DNA of 64,000 nt from Candidatus Villigracilis adiacens (lineage in GTDB: Bacteria > Chloroflexota > Anaerolineae > Anaerolineales > Villigracilaceae). Where the stretch lies: assembly GCA_016703605.1 (NCBI GenBank), contig JADJBU010000026.1, positions 310,001 to 374,000 of the forward strand, given 5' to 3'. Below the pieces are notes generated by a model. It made no database searches. It was not told the DNA's origin and saw only the letters and a list, made by a program, of their open reading frames with translations. Shown here one piece after another: positions 41,881-50,401 of the stretch. How positions within the stretch are numbered: the first letter of the stretch is position 1; each line of letters starts with the position of its first letter. The translations under genes were made by a program, and so were the position numbers.

Positions 41881-43581
41881 ATGTCGCAAAAAAGTCAGGC
41901 GCACGACAAGCAGGTCCTGCATAAATTGGGGTATGCGCAGGAACTTTCCCGCCGCATGAGCGGGTTCTCGAACTTCGCAATTTCATTTTCGATCATCTGT
42001 ATTCTGGCTGGTGGTATCTCAGCCTTCCCCGCTGCCTTTAACGCACTCGGCTCTGGCGGCGCATTCCTGATCTGGCTCGTCGGCGGCGTGCTCGCCATGA
42101 GCGTTGCCTTCGGCATGGGACAGATCGCCTCCTCCTTCCCCACCGCGGGCGGCCTCTATCACTGGAGCAGTCGCCTCGGCGGGAAATTCTGGGGCTGGAT
42201 GACCGCCTGGTTCAACCTCATCGGTCTGGTCTGCGTGGTCTCCTCGGTAGACGTGTTGCTCTACACCGTCTTCTTCAAAGACCTGCTTCTTGCCACCGTA
42301 CTCGGTGTGGATGTATCCGGCTGGGGCGCTACCCAACAAACCATCTTCCTCATTTTTGCGTTGGGTTCCCAAGCCCTCTTGAACCATTATTTCATCGACA
42401 TCACCACCAAACTCACCGACTTGAGCGGCTACGTCATCCTCGGTCTGACCGTGATCCTGATCATCACCCTGTTCGCCTTCAGCTCCGTGCCTCTTGATTT
42501 CACCCGCCTTTGGACCTTCCAAAACGTGACCGGTGATGCTGGCGGTGGCGTGGTTCCGTTCCGCACTGAAAGCGTGGCATTTGCCTTCCTGCTCGGTCTC
42601 TCCTACGTCTGTTACACCATCACAGGCTTCGATGCCTCGGCTCACACTTCTGAAGAAACCCAGGATGCCCAGGTCAACGTTCCGAAAGGTATGTGGACTG
42701 CCGTGTTCTGGTCGTGGGTCTTCGGTCTCGTGGCGGTTGCCGCCTATGTGCTAACCATGCCAGATCTAAATGAAGCCGCTGCCCTCGGCTGGGGCTCGTT
42801 CTTCTATATGTGGGGCGCATCCCGCATGCCACAATGGTTGAGCGTCTTTCTGGCTGTAGGTATGGTGCTTGTCAACTACGTCTGTGCATTGGCAGGTCTT
42901 ACCTCCACCTCGCGCATGATGTACGCCTTTGCGCGTGATGGCGGTCTGCCTGGATCCAAGGCTCTTGCCAACGTCAGCACCAAGTATCGCACCCCCGGCA
43001 CCGCGGTTTGGGTTTCCGCCATCTTCGCCTTTGCCAGCACCCTGTATGCGCCCGCCTACCTGATCCTGGCAGTGGCTTGCGCAGTCTTCCTGTACATCTC
43101 CATGGTCATGCCCATTGCGGCAGGTCTTATGGCAGAAGGCACTGCAAAGTGGAAGGAAAAAGGTCCGTTCAACCTCGGCGGACTTTCCAAACCGAACGCC
43201 GTGCTTGCCATCATCTTCGGCATTACACTCGCCATCAGCGGCTTCTTCCCGCCCAATGAAAAGGTGTTGTACTTCACCATCGTCTTTGTTGTGGCGCTGT
43301 TCGCCTTCTGGTCGAAGAAGTTCGCTCCGATCGGCATTGCCATCGCAGTGGTCGGTTTTGGTTTGACCCTCCTGCCCGTCAATGAAGCGAATATCTTCCA
43401 CTTCCTCGTCCCCGACCGCACCACCGCGATTATCGCCATCGTCGTTGGCATCATCGGCACCGCCGTCACTTTCATGACCGGCGGCGAGGATGGCCGCTTC
43501 GAAGGCGTGCCCGAAGGCGAGAAGATCAAGGAACGCCAGAAGATGATCGCCGACATCGAGAAGAAATACGGCGAAGCTTAA
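41881..43581 (+). CDS. APC-superfamily amino acid/choline permease
   Basis: The 566-residue protein has 12 or more membrane helices and the start YAQELSRRMSGFSNFAISFSI, typical of the ACT subfamily that includes GABA, ethanolamine and yeast choline permeases. GGLYHWSSRLGGKFWGWMTAWFN is the conserved helix 2-3 region and GFDASAHTSEETQDA the helix 6-7 loop. It likely imports a small amine or amino acid related to the pathway. A strong hairpin terminator follows. Confidence 0.9.
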   Translation: MSQKSQAHDKQVLHKLGYAQELSRRMSGFSNFAISFSIICILAGGISAFPAAFNALGSGGAFLIWLVGGVLAMSVAFGMGQIASSFPTAGGLYHWSSRLGGKFWGWMTAWFNLIGLVCVVSSVDVLLYTVFFKDLLLATVLGVDVSGWGATQQTIFLIFALGSQALLNHYFIDITTKLTDLSGYVILGLTVILIITLFAFSSVPLDFTRLWTFQNVTGDAGGGVVPFRTESVAFAFLLGLSYVCYTITGFDASAHTSEETQDAQVNVPKGMWTAVFWSWVFGLVAVAAYVLTMPDLNEAAALGWGSFFYMWGASRMPQWLSVFLAVGMVLVNYVCALAGLTSTSRMMYAFARDGGLPGSKALANVSTKYRTPGTAVWVSAIFAFASTLYAPAYLILAVACAVFLYISMVMPIAAGLMAEGTAKWKEKGPFNLGGLSKPNAVLAIIFGITLAISGFFPPNEKVLYFTIVFVVALFAFWSKKFAPIGIAIAVVGFGLTLLPVNEANIFHFLVPDRTTAIIAIVVGIIGTAVTFMTGGEDGRFEGVPEGEKIKERQKMIADIEKKYGEA

Positions 43582-43603
43582 TTCCATTCGTAATAAGTAA
43601 TTG

Positions 43604-43658
43604 GAGATTGGAGGTTAGCAGGTTGGCACAACCAATCTCTAATCTCCAATCTCTTTTT
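43604..43658 (+). terminator. hairpin terminator after the permease gene
   Basis: GAGATTGGAGGTTAG (43604) and CTAATCTCCAATCTC (43639) pair over 15 positions with one G-U, with an inner GGTTG/CAACC stem, followed by TTTTT. The arms are words of the GAGATTAGAGATTGG repeat family. Confidence 0.7.
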
Positions 43659-43809
43659 GTGCGACAAACTTAAGTTTGTCCTACCGTTTGTGCGGCAAAC
43701 TTAAGTTTGTCCTATCGTTTGTGCGGCAAAATCAAGTTTGTTCTACCGTTTGTGCGACAAACTTAAGTTTGTCCTACCGTTTGTGCGACAAACTTAAGTT
43801 TGTCCTACT
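43656..43809. repeat. 31-bp tandem palindrome array, five copies
   Basis: Units start at 43656, 43687, 43718, 43749 and 43780, an exact 31-bp period. Each has TTTGTGCGACAAAC then TTAAGTTTGTCCTACCG, whose centre ACAAACTTAAGTTTGT is a perfect palindrome. The third copy is the most diverged. No spacers. The array ends ten bases before ATG 43819. Confidence 0.92.
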
Positions 43810-43818
43810 GGAGCAACC

Positions 43819-45285
43819 ATGAAATATCTTCTCGGCATAGACCAGGGCACCACTCAAACAACAGCCGTCATCGTGGACGAATTTGGCGGGATGATCGAAA
43901 AACATTCGGCGCAGTTACCAGCCCGGTTCCCGCAGGCAGGCTGGGTCGAGCAGGAGCCGGAGGATATCGTCCGCACCGTCAGAGAAGCCTGCGCCCCGCT
44001 CATTTCCAAATATAAAATCTCCGCCGTCGGGTTTGACAACCAGGGCGAGACCTTCGTGGTGTGGGATGCGGAAACAGGCGAAGCGGTGACTCCCGCCATC
44101 GTCTGGCAGGATACGAGGGGGCAATCGGTCTGTGACTCTCTCGCCTCAAACGTGGATTTGAACTGGTTGCGCCAAACGACCGGGTTGCTGTTGGACAGTT
44201 ATTTCTCCGCCCCAAAACTCAAATGGGTGTTCGATAATAACCCTGAGATTCGCAAGCGGGCGCATGAAGGCAAACTGAAGTTTGGCACTACGGAAACGTG
44301 GGTGATCTGGAAACTCAGCGGCGGAAAACTGCATGTCACCGATCCCTCCACCGCTTCACGCACGTTGTTGTTCGACATGAATAAATTCCAGTGGGATGAA
44401 AAATTACTGCAATTATTCGACGTACCCGCAAGCATGTTGCCCGAAGTGAAACCGTCGGCAGGTTATATCGGCGATGTGGATTTTACAGGGCAAGGGCGAG
44501 CCTTACCCCTACATGCGTTGTTGGTGGACCAACAAGCCGCGCTATTTGGTCAGGCTTGTTTCAAAGCCGGTGAAATGAAATGCTCGTTCGGCACGGGCAG
44601 TTTCCTGTTGATGAACATCGGCGATAAACCAAAACTCTCGAACAACGGACTGCTCACCACCGTCGGCTGGAATTTCAACGGTCAAACCGCGTACGCCTTC
44701 GATGGCGGCATTTTTGTGACAGGTTCCGCTGTGCAATGGCTGCGTGACAATCTCAAATTCATCCCTGACTCCGCTGCAAGCCATGACGCGGCGAATAATT
44801 CAAAAGACGCAGGCGTGGTCGTCATCCCTGCCTTGCAAGGACTCGCCGCCCCACACTGGCGCACGGACGTGCAAGGCGCCATGTTCGGCTTGAACCGCAG
44901 CACCACCTCCGATGACATTGTCCGCGCCACATTGGATGGCATTGCCTGCCGCGTGTATGAAGTTGTGACGGCTATGTCTCAAGATGCAGGCACGCCTCCC
45001 CCACATCTTAAAGTAGATGGTGGTCCTGCGGGCAATCCCTACCTGATGCAAATGATCGCAGACTTGCTCAATCTCGAAGTGCGCGTCTCCGCTTCGGTGG
45101 AAGCGACCGCGATTGGCATTGCCAACCTCGCGGGCGTTTCCGTGCTGGGGACGAGTTTCGAGCAGTTGGCGAACGGCTGGAAAGCCGAGAAGGTCTATAT
45201 GCCGAAGATGACGAAAGAAGAAAGAGGAAGGAAGTTGGAGAAGTGGAATAAGGCGTTGGATGCAGTGAAGAAGTTTCATGAGTGA
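43819..45285 (+). CDS. FGGY-family carbohydrate kinase, glycerol-kinase-like
   Basis: The 488-residue kinase begins LLGIDQGTTQTTAVIVDEFG and has GWVEQEPEDIV, VGFDNQGETFVVWD, VWQDTRG, VDQQAALFGQACFKAGEMKCSFGTGSFLLMN, YAFDGGIFVTGSAVQWLRDNL and LKVDGGPAGNPYLMQMIADLLN. These match glycerol kinase, though the GFDNQGE segment differs from the usual glycerol-binding NQRE. The substrate could be glycerol or another polyol. It is followed directly by a glycerol-3-phosphate-dehydrogenase-like gene, which supports a glycerol-type substrate. Confidence 0.9.
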   Translation: MKYLLGIDQGTTQTTAVIVDEFGGMIEKHSAQLPARFPQAGWVEQEPEDIVRTVREACAPLISKYKISAVGFDNQGETFVVWDAETGEAVTPAIVWQDTRGQSVCDSLASNVDLNWLRQTTGLLLDSYFSAPKLKWVFDNNPEIRKRAHEGKLKFGTTETWVIWKLSGGKLHVTDPSTASRTLLFDMNKFQWDEKLLQLFDVPASMLPEVKPSAGYIGDVDFTGQGRALPLHALLVDQQAALFGQACFKAGEMKCSFGTGSFLLMNIGDKPKLSNNGLLTTVGWNFNGQTAYAFDGGIFVTGSAVQWLRDNLKFIPDSAASHDAANNSKDAGVVVIPALQGLAAPHWRTDVQGAMFGLNRSTTSDDIVRATLDGIACRVYEVVTAMSQDAGTPPPHLKVDGGPAGNPYLMQMIADLLNLEVRVSASVEATAIGIANLAGVSVLGTSFEQLANGWKAEKVYMPKMTKEERGRKLEKWNKALDAVKKFHE

Positions 45286-45287
45286 GA

Positions 45288-45335
45288 AAGTAAACAGGTA
45301 GACAAGTATACAAGTACTTGTCTACCTGTTTACTT
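45288..45335. repeat. perfect 20-bp inverted repeat between the kinase and dehydrogenase genes
   Basis: AAGTAAACAGGTAGACAAGT (45288-45307), an 8-base loop and its exact complement (45316-45335). It starts two bases after the kinase stop and ends 13 bases before ATG 45349, leaving no Shine-Dalgarno sequence. It is a paired form of the GTAGACA repeat family. Confidence 0.9.
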
Positions 45336-45348
45336 GTATACTACCTAC

Positions 45349-47811
45349 ATGACAACCAATACTAATTACGACATCACCATCATCGGCGCGGGGGCGGTGG
45401 GATGCGCCATGGCGCGGGAATTATCGCGATACAATCTGAAGATTGTTTTACTCGAAGCCAATTCGGATGTGGGCATGGGAACATCCAAAGCCAGCACTGC
45501 CATCTGGCACACCGGCTACGATGCCAAGCCCGGCTCGCTCGAAGCGAAACTTCTGCGGCGCAGTTATGCGTTGATGAAGGATTACATGCCAGAGGCAAAT
45601 ATCGCCCATGAAGTCCTGGGCGGCTTGCTCATCGCATGGAATCAGGAACAGTTCGATACCCTACCCAAATTATTGGAGCAGGCGCACGACAACGGTGAGA
45701 AGGATGTCCGCATCATCTCGGCGGAGGAGATCCGTCAGCGCGAACCACATATCAGCAAAGGCGCCCTTGGTGGACTCTTTGTCCCCGGTGAAGGGATTCT
45801 CTGCACATTCTCGGTTCCGCTGGCGATGGCATATCAGGCGGTGGAAAATGGGGTGGAGTTACAACTAAACTTTCAGGTGAAGAAAATAGAAGAAAGCGGA
45901 AAGAAGAAAGAGGGAAATTGGGTTTATGAAATAAGCAGCGTACGTGAAGAAAAAATATTTTCAAGACACATCGTCAACGCGGCGGGATTGTTTTCAGACG
46001 AGATCAATGCCCAATTTGGAAAGACCAACTTCCGGGTCGTTCCGAGGCGGGGGCAGTTAATTATCTACGATAAGATGGCGCGTCCGCTGATTAATCATGT
46101 CTTGCTGCCCGTGCCAACATCCATCACAAAAGGCGTTTTGATCAGTCCCACCGTCTACGGAAATATTTTGCTTGGTCCGACCGCTGAAGACCTCGACGAT
46201 AAATTTGCAACCGAGACAACAGAAGATGGTTTGAAGTTTTTACTCGATAAGGGAAAACAAATTTTGCCGCAACTGCTGGATGAGGAAGTGACTGCGACAT
46301 ACTCCGGTTTGCGGGCGGCGACGGAACGCAGCGACTACCAGATCGAAATGGATGCGGCGCTTCGCTACCTGTGCCTGGGCGGAATCCGCTCGACGGGCAT
46401 TTCCGGCGCGATGGGCATTGCCGAATACGGTGTAGAGTTACTGCGCGATGCGGGCTTGGAATTAAAGTTGAAAGATGAATTCAAAACCGTGCGACTGCCG
46501 ACCATTGGACAATCTTTTGTTCGTCCGCATCAAGACCCGGAGATGATCGCGGCGAACCCGATGTATGCGGAGATGGTCTGTCACTGCGAGCGCGTCTCGC
46601 GCGGCGAGTTGACCGATGCGATGAATGCGCCCATCCCTGCCACGACAGTGGATGCATTACGCAGAAGGACTCGCGCTTCACAGGGACGATGCCAGGGATT
46701 TAATTGTCATGCGAAACTACAAAAAGACCTGACAGGTTTCCTCACAAGTTCTCCCTCACGAAAAATCATCCATGCGCAAGATGCCGACGGTATAAAGTTT
46801 CCCATAAAACCTGTCAGGTCTGAGGTGGATGTATTAATCATCGGCGCAGGACCGGCGGGGCTTTCGGCGGCGGTTGAGTTGAAGAAGCAGGGAATCAAAA
46901 ACATTCTCGTCGTAGACCGCGAACCGGAGGCAGGCGGGATGCCGCGCATGTGTCATCACACCGGCTTTGGGCGCGAGGATTTGTGGCGCATGTGGTCGGG
47001 ACCGCAATATGCGAAGTACTACCGCGAGTTGGCTGAGAAGATGGATGTGGAGGTGCGGACATCCACGACGATTTTGGGATGGGCAGATTTAGCCACAGAG
47101 AACACAGAGGGCACGGAGAAGAAATTAAGTTTCACTTCTCCAGGCGGATTAGGGATAATTAATGCGCAGGCGGTGTTGCTGGCAACCGGCGTGAGGGAGC
47201 GTCCGCGTTCGGCGCGGTTGATTCCCGGCAAACGTCCGCAGGGAATTTATACAACCGGGTCGTTGCAAAGATTCTTGTACCAAGAAAAATTACCCGTTGG
47301 CAAGCGGGCGGTCATCGTCGGCGCGGAGTTGGTGAGCCTCTCGGCGTTGATGTCGTTGATGGGCGCAGGCGTAAAATGCGAAATGATGGTGACGGATGAA
47401 GCGAGTCACCAGATTGAATTTCCGTACGTGGTGATGAAATGGGCGCTGGCGGATATTATTTCCAGAACGCCCATTTTAACCAATACTCGGGTATCGAATA
47501 TCTTTGGTCGGAAACGAGTCGAAGGAATCGAGCTCACCCAAAAGGATGGAAGCAAGCAGCTTGTTGAATGTGATACGGTCATCTTCACCGGCAATTGGAT
47601 TCCCGAGCATGAACTGGCTCGCATGGGCGGGCTGGAGTTAAATCCGCGCACGAAGGGACCGGTGATCGACGGGAATTTTCAATCGTCGGTTCAGGGAGTT
47701 TTCGTGGCGGGCAATTTATTGCGTGGCGTCGAGACGGCGGGTCGCTGCGCGTTGGAGGGTCAACGGGCGGCGCGGGGGGCGGCAGGGCTACTCAAGCGAC
47801 AACTGGGTTAA
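45349..47811 (+). CDS. GlpA-like FAD dehydrogenase fused to [2Fe-2S] and NAD(P)H-type oxidoreductase domains
   Basis: ATG 45349 begins MTTNTNYDITIIGAGAVGCAMA. The 820-residue protein has a DAO/GlpA domain (about 1-375), a BFD-like iron-sulfur domain with Cys at 411, 413, 448 and 453 (MVCHCERVSRGEL ... GRCQGFNC), and from about 495 a second FAD/NAD(P) disulfide-oxidoreductase-like domain (VLIIGAGPAGLSAAVEL, LLATGVRERPRSARLIPGKR, AVIVGAELVSLSALM). In other bacteria these two parts are usually separate subunits. It could oxidise glycerol 3-phosphate and pass electrons to a nicotinamide cofactor. Two stretches made of repeat words are in frame at 46726-46820 and 47093-47125. Confidence 0.85.
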   Translation: MTTNTNYDITIIGAGAVGCAMARELSRYNLKIVLLEANSDVGMGTSKASTAIWHTGYDAKPGSLEAKLLRRSYALMKDYMPEANIAHEVLGGLLIAWNQEQFDTLPKLLEQAHDNGEKDVRIISAEEIRQREPHISKGALGGLFVPGEGILCTFSVPLAMAYQAVENGVELQLNFQVKKIEESGKKKEGNWVYEISSVREEKIFSRHIVNAAGLFSDEINAQFGKTNFRVVPRRGQLIIYDKMARPLINHVLLPVPTSITKGVLISPTVYGNILLGPTAEDLDDKFATETTEDGLKFLLDKGKQILPQLLDEEVTATYSGLRAATERSDYQIEMDAALRYLCLGGIRSTGISGAMGIAEYGVELLRDAGLELKLKDEFKTVRLPTIGQSFVRPHQDPEMIAANPMYAEMVCHCERVSRGELTDAMNAPIPATTVDALRRRTRASQGRCQGFNCHAKLQKDLTGFLTSSPSRKIIHAQDADGIKFPIKPVRSEVDVLIIGAGPAGLSAAVELKKQGIKNILVVDREPEAGGMPRMCHHTGFGREDLWRMWSGPQYAKYYRELAEKMDVEVRTSTTILGWADLATENTEGTEKKLSFTSPGGLGIINAQAVLLATGVRERPRSARLIPGKRPQGIYTTGSLQRFLYQEKLPVGKRAVIVGAELVSLSALMSLMGAGVKCEMMVTDEASHQIEFPYVVMKWALADIISRTPILTNTRVSNIFGRKRVEGIELTQKDGSKQLVECDTVIFTGNWIPEHELARMGGLELNPRTKGPVIDGNFQSSVQGVFVAGNLLRGVETAGRCALEGQRAARGAAGLLKRQLG

Positions 47812-47843
47812 AATCAAGCCGGAAAGCCCGCCAAGACATCCTT

Positions 47844-48287
47844 ATGAAACCCATCGTTGTTTTTTTCAGAGAAATAAGAAAGTATATCGTCGCCGCCTTT
47901 GTCGTTTTTAGCATCTACAATATGCACCTGGCGCTGTCGGGTTCGCAAAATATCGGCGATACAGGCTCGGAAAGATTGAACCGCTGGGAAGCGGACATGC
48001 AGCTTGTGAGGGAAACCCTGCCGGTCGAAAGGGGTCTTATCGGCTATATTTCCGAGGAAGAGCTGGAGGGGGTGGAATATGCCTTTTGGGATAATGAAAC
48101 GGAATTCATCCTGACCCAGTATGCCCTTGCCCCCCTGATACTAAAAAAGGGACTCGCGGCTGAGTGGAATATCGTCGTCCTGCGGCGCGAATACCTGGAA
48201 ATGTGGCTGGAGGCAAACCCGGGGGAATACGAGATCATCGAAGTAAAAGGGCAGTTCCATCTTCTGCGCGATCTGGGGGAGCAATGA
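47844..48287 (+). CDS. membrane-anchored hypothetical protein
   Basis: The 147-residue protein has one N-terminal membrane helix (YIVAAFVVFSIYNMHLAL) and an extracytoplasmic domain of about 115 residues (WEADMQLVRETLPVERGLIGYI ... FILTQYALAPLILKKGL ... EYEIIEVKGQFHLLRDL). The domain resembles the small soluble domain attached to some membrane glycosyltransferase systems, where it often accompanies a multispan partner. It overlaps the next start in an ATGA, so the two are coupled. Confidence 0.65.
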   Translation: MKPIVVFFREIRKYIVAAFVVFSIYNMHLALSGSQNIGDTGSERLNRWEADMQLVRETLPVERGLIGYISEEELEGVEYAFWDNETEFILTQYALAPLILKKGLAAEWNIVVLRREYLEMWLEANPGEYEIIEVKGQFHLLRDLGEQ

Positions 48288-49663
48288 CGTTATTAAGCGC
48301 CATCGCCTTCACTCCGGCAATTCTGCTGGGCGCATTGACCGTCTGCCTAGTATGGCCCCCAAAACTCCGTTCCCCGCTGTTATTGATATTGTCCATCGGC
48401 GCGGGTTTGGGGATGGGTTTGAGTTCGATCCTGTATTTTATCGCGCTTCAGTTCCCGCCCGGGCGGTTAAACATGCCCGTCCTGCAAACAGTTCTTGCGC
48501 TTGTGCTTGCAGTATTCGTCTTCAGAAAATATCGAAGGACAAACCCAAACGTCATTTCCTTTCCATCCCTTTCATGGTTTCAATGGTGCCTGGTCGGATT
48601 GACTGCCGCCTGTCTTGCCGTATCCGTTTTGGTATTTGCAAATTATGTGATCTCGCGGCCGCAGGGCGCCCTGGATGCGTGGAGCGTCTGGAACCGGGCG
48701 GCGCGGTTCATTTACCGTGACCCGGAACATTGGGCAGCGACTCTTTCGCCCGATCTGCCCCTTCTGCGCCATGCCGATTATCCCCTTCTCGTTCCCCTCA
48801 ATGTTGCCTGGGGATGGGATGCTTTGGGAAATGAAACTCTTCGCGTCCCAATGATGCAGGGCGGAATTTTCACGTTTGCGACGATCTTTCTTCTTTTTGG
48901 CGCAATCTCCCTTATTAAGACTCCCGGGCAAGCTTCTCTTGCCACCCTGGCGTTGATCGCCCTGTCTGGAATTGTGCCGTCGGGCACGTCGCTTGTCGCG
49001 GATGTCCCGCTGTCCTATTTTATTCTGGCTTCCGCCATTTTGATGTACCTGTATGCGTTGAACGGCGATCTCCCGCTGCTGGCGGTATCGGGGTTCATGG
49101 CGGGGTTATGCGGGTGGACAAAGAACGAAGGGCTGATCTTCATCGCTGTCAGCGGGTTTGCCCTGCTTATTGCGGCATCCGGCAATTTCAAAAAGGCTCT
49201 GGCGTACTATCTCGCGGGGCTGCTGTTGCCGCTCATGATGATCCTGTACTTCAAGTCGCTGTCTCCGCCAAACGACCTGATCGCAAATACCGGAACCGGG
49301 CTGCTCGATAAAATCCTGGACCCGGATCGATATATGACCATTATCAAGTCGTTCATGTCCGATTTTCTAAAACCGCACGCTGTCATCATGTACCTGTACA
49401 CGCTCTTCATGGGGGTCGGTTCGGTTTCGATCCGGCAAAGGGGAGTCCTCGTATTGACCGCAGTCCTTGTCCTGCAAATCCTGGGTTATGGCGCGGTATA
49501 CCTCGTCACGCCGTACGACCTGGACTGGCACCTGCTGACTTCTCAACAGCGCCTGATTTTTCAAATCATCCCGCTGTCCATCTTTCTCTGTTTTTGCGTA
49601 AGCGCAGACCCTGAAAGCGTGTTTTTTTTCCATAAAGCCGAAGCCGATACAGGCGCGGTGTGA
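48284..49663 (+). CDS. multispan membrane protein, GT39-like glycosyltransferase candidate
   Basis: ATG 48284 overlaps the upstream stop and GGGGGAG lies just before it. The longer frame in the ORF is out of place. The 459-residue protein has about eleven helices. The first loop after helix 4 has DAWSVWNRAARFIYRDPEHW and LLRHADYPLLVPLNVAWGWD, the acidic and aromatic pattern seen in polyprenol-phosphate-dependent sugar transferases. It may glycosylate a lipid or protein together with its small partner. The donor and acceptor are unknown. Confidence 0.65.
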   Translation: MTLLSAIAFTPAILLGALTVCLVWPPKLRSPLLLILSIGAGLGMGLSSILYFIALQFPPGRLNMPVLQTVLALVLAVFVFRKYRRTNPNVISFPSLSWFQWCLVGLTAACLAVSVLVFANYVISRPQGALDAWSVWNRAARFIYRDPEHWAATLSPDLPLLRHADYPLLVPLNVAWGWDALGNETLRVPMMQGGIFTFATIFLLFGAISLIKTPGQASLATLALIALSGIVPSGTSLVADVPLSYFILASAILMYLYALNGDLPLLAVSGFMAGLCGWTKNEGLIFIAVSGFALLIAASGNFKKALAYYLAGLLLPLMMILYFKSLSPPNDLIANTGTGLLDKILDPDRYMTIIKSFMSDFLKPHAVIMYLYTLFMGVGSVSIRQRGVLVLTAVLVLQILGYGAVYLVTPYDLDWHLLTSQQRLIFQIIPLSIFLCFCVSADPESVFFFHKAEADTGAV

Positions 49664-49688
49664 CCGCCCTGAATTCGATTGGAGACCC

Positions 49689-50213
49689 ATGCCTGACGAA
49701 TTATTGGACGTTGTAGACGCCGCCGATGAAGTGACCGGGCAGGCATTGCGCTCCTTGGCGCACCAACAAGGCTTGCTTCACCGCGGGGTGCATGTCTTTC
49801 TATTTAATGAGCGTGGTGAGATGCTCGTCCAAAAACGCAGCGCCGACCGCGCCAACTCGCCGTCGCTGTGGGATTGCTCGGTGTCGGAACACGTCCGGGC
49901 GGGGGAAGGGTATCTCGAAGCGGCGATCCGCGGAATACAGGAGGAGATGGGGGTGGGAGGCATTGAGCTTTCATTACGCGGAAAGATCCAAATGGAATAT
50001 GGACCGAACGACAATGAGATCAGCGAAGTCTATGAGGGCAGGCTGGAAGGTCGTGAGCCGCAGTTTGACCCGGGCGAAATTTCCGAGATCAAATTTATGA
50101 GCCTCGAGGAGATTCAGGCGGGGATCGCGGATGAGAATGGGAAATATTGTTACTGGTTCGTTCAATTGATGAACTGGTATATGGGGCGGGCGGCGGCGTT
50201 AAAAGAGTTGTGA
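49689..50213 (+). CDS. Nudix hydrolase
   Basis: The 174-residue protein has a Nudix box GEGYLEAAIRGIQEEMGV, in which the usual REL is RGI. Upstream are HRGVHVFLFNERGEMLVQKRS and SPSLWDCSVSEHVRAGE, the pattern of isopentenyl-diphosphate-isomerase-like and Nudix enzymes of unknown substrate. The start ATG 49689 follows TTGGAGACCC. It may hydrolyse a nucleoside diphosphate derivative. Change of the box Glu to Gly could weaken metal binding. Confidence 0.85.
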   Translation: MPDELLDVVDAADEVTGQALRSLAHQQGLLHRGVHVFLFNERGEMLVQKRSADRANSPSLWDCSVSEHVRAGEGYLEAAIRGIQEEMGVGGIELSLRGKIQMEYGPNDNEISEVYEGRLEGREPQFDPGEISEIKFMSLEEIQAGIADENGKYCYWFVQLMNWYMGRAAALKEL

Positions 50214-50401
50214 CGCATAACAGGGAGTCCGCTTTAGCGGGGTTTGTAGGAATGACGCGGGGGCTTGTCCTCGCGCGGGGCTGGGGCTTGGATGATCTCA
50301 ATGGTCAGAATCAACTCAAATCAGGAAGGAACCGGGGGCATTACAACCTTTGGGAAAACCGGGCGTATATCCCCATTGGAAGCATTTTCCAAGGAGCAAC
50401 C

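Noticed and set aside
44484..44530. Repeat insertion in the FGGY kinase gene (TGQGRALPLHALL)
   Set aside because: The segment aligns with the normal G-x-IPV...DQQAALFGQ region of glycerol kinases, so no insertion is needed.
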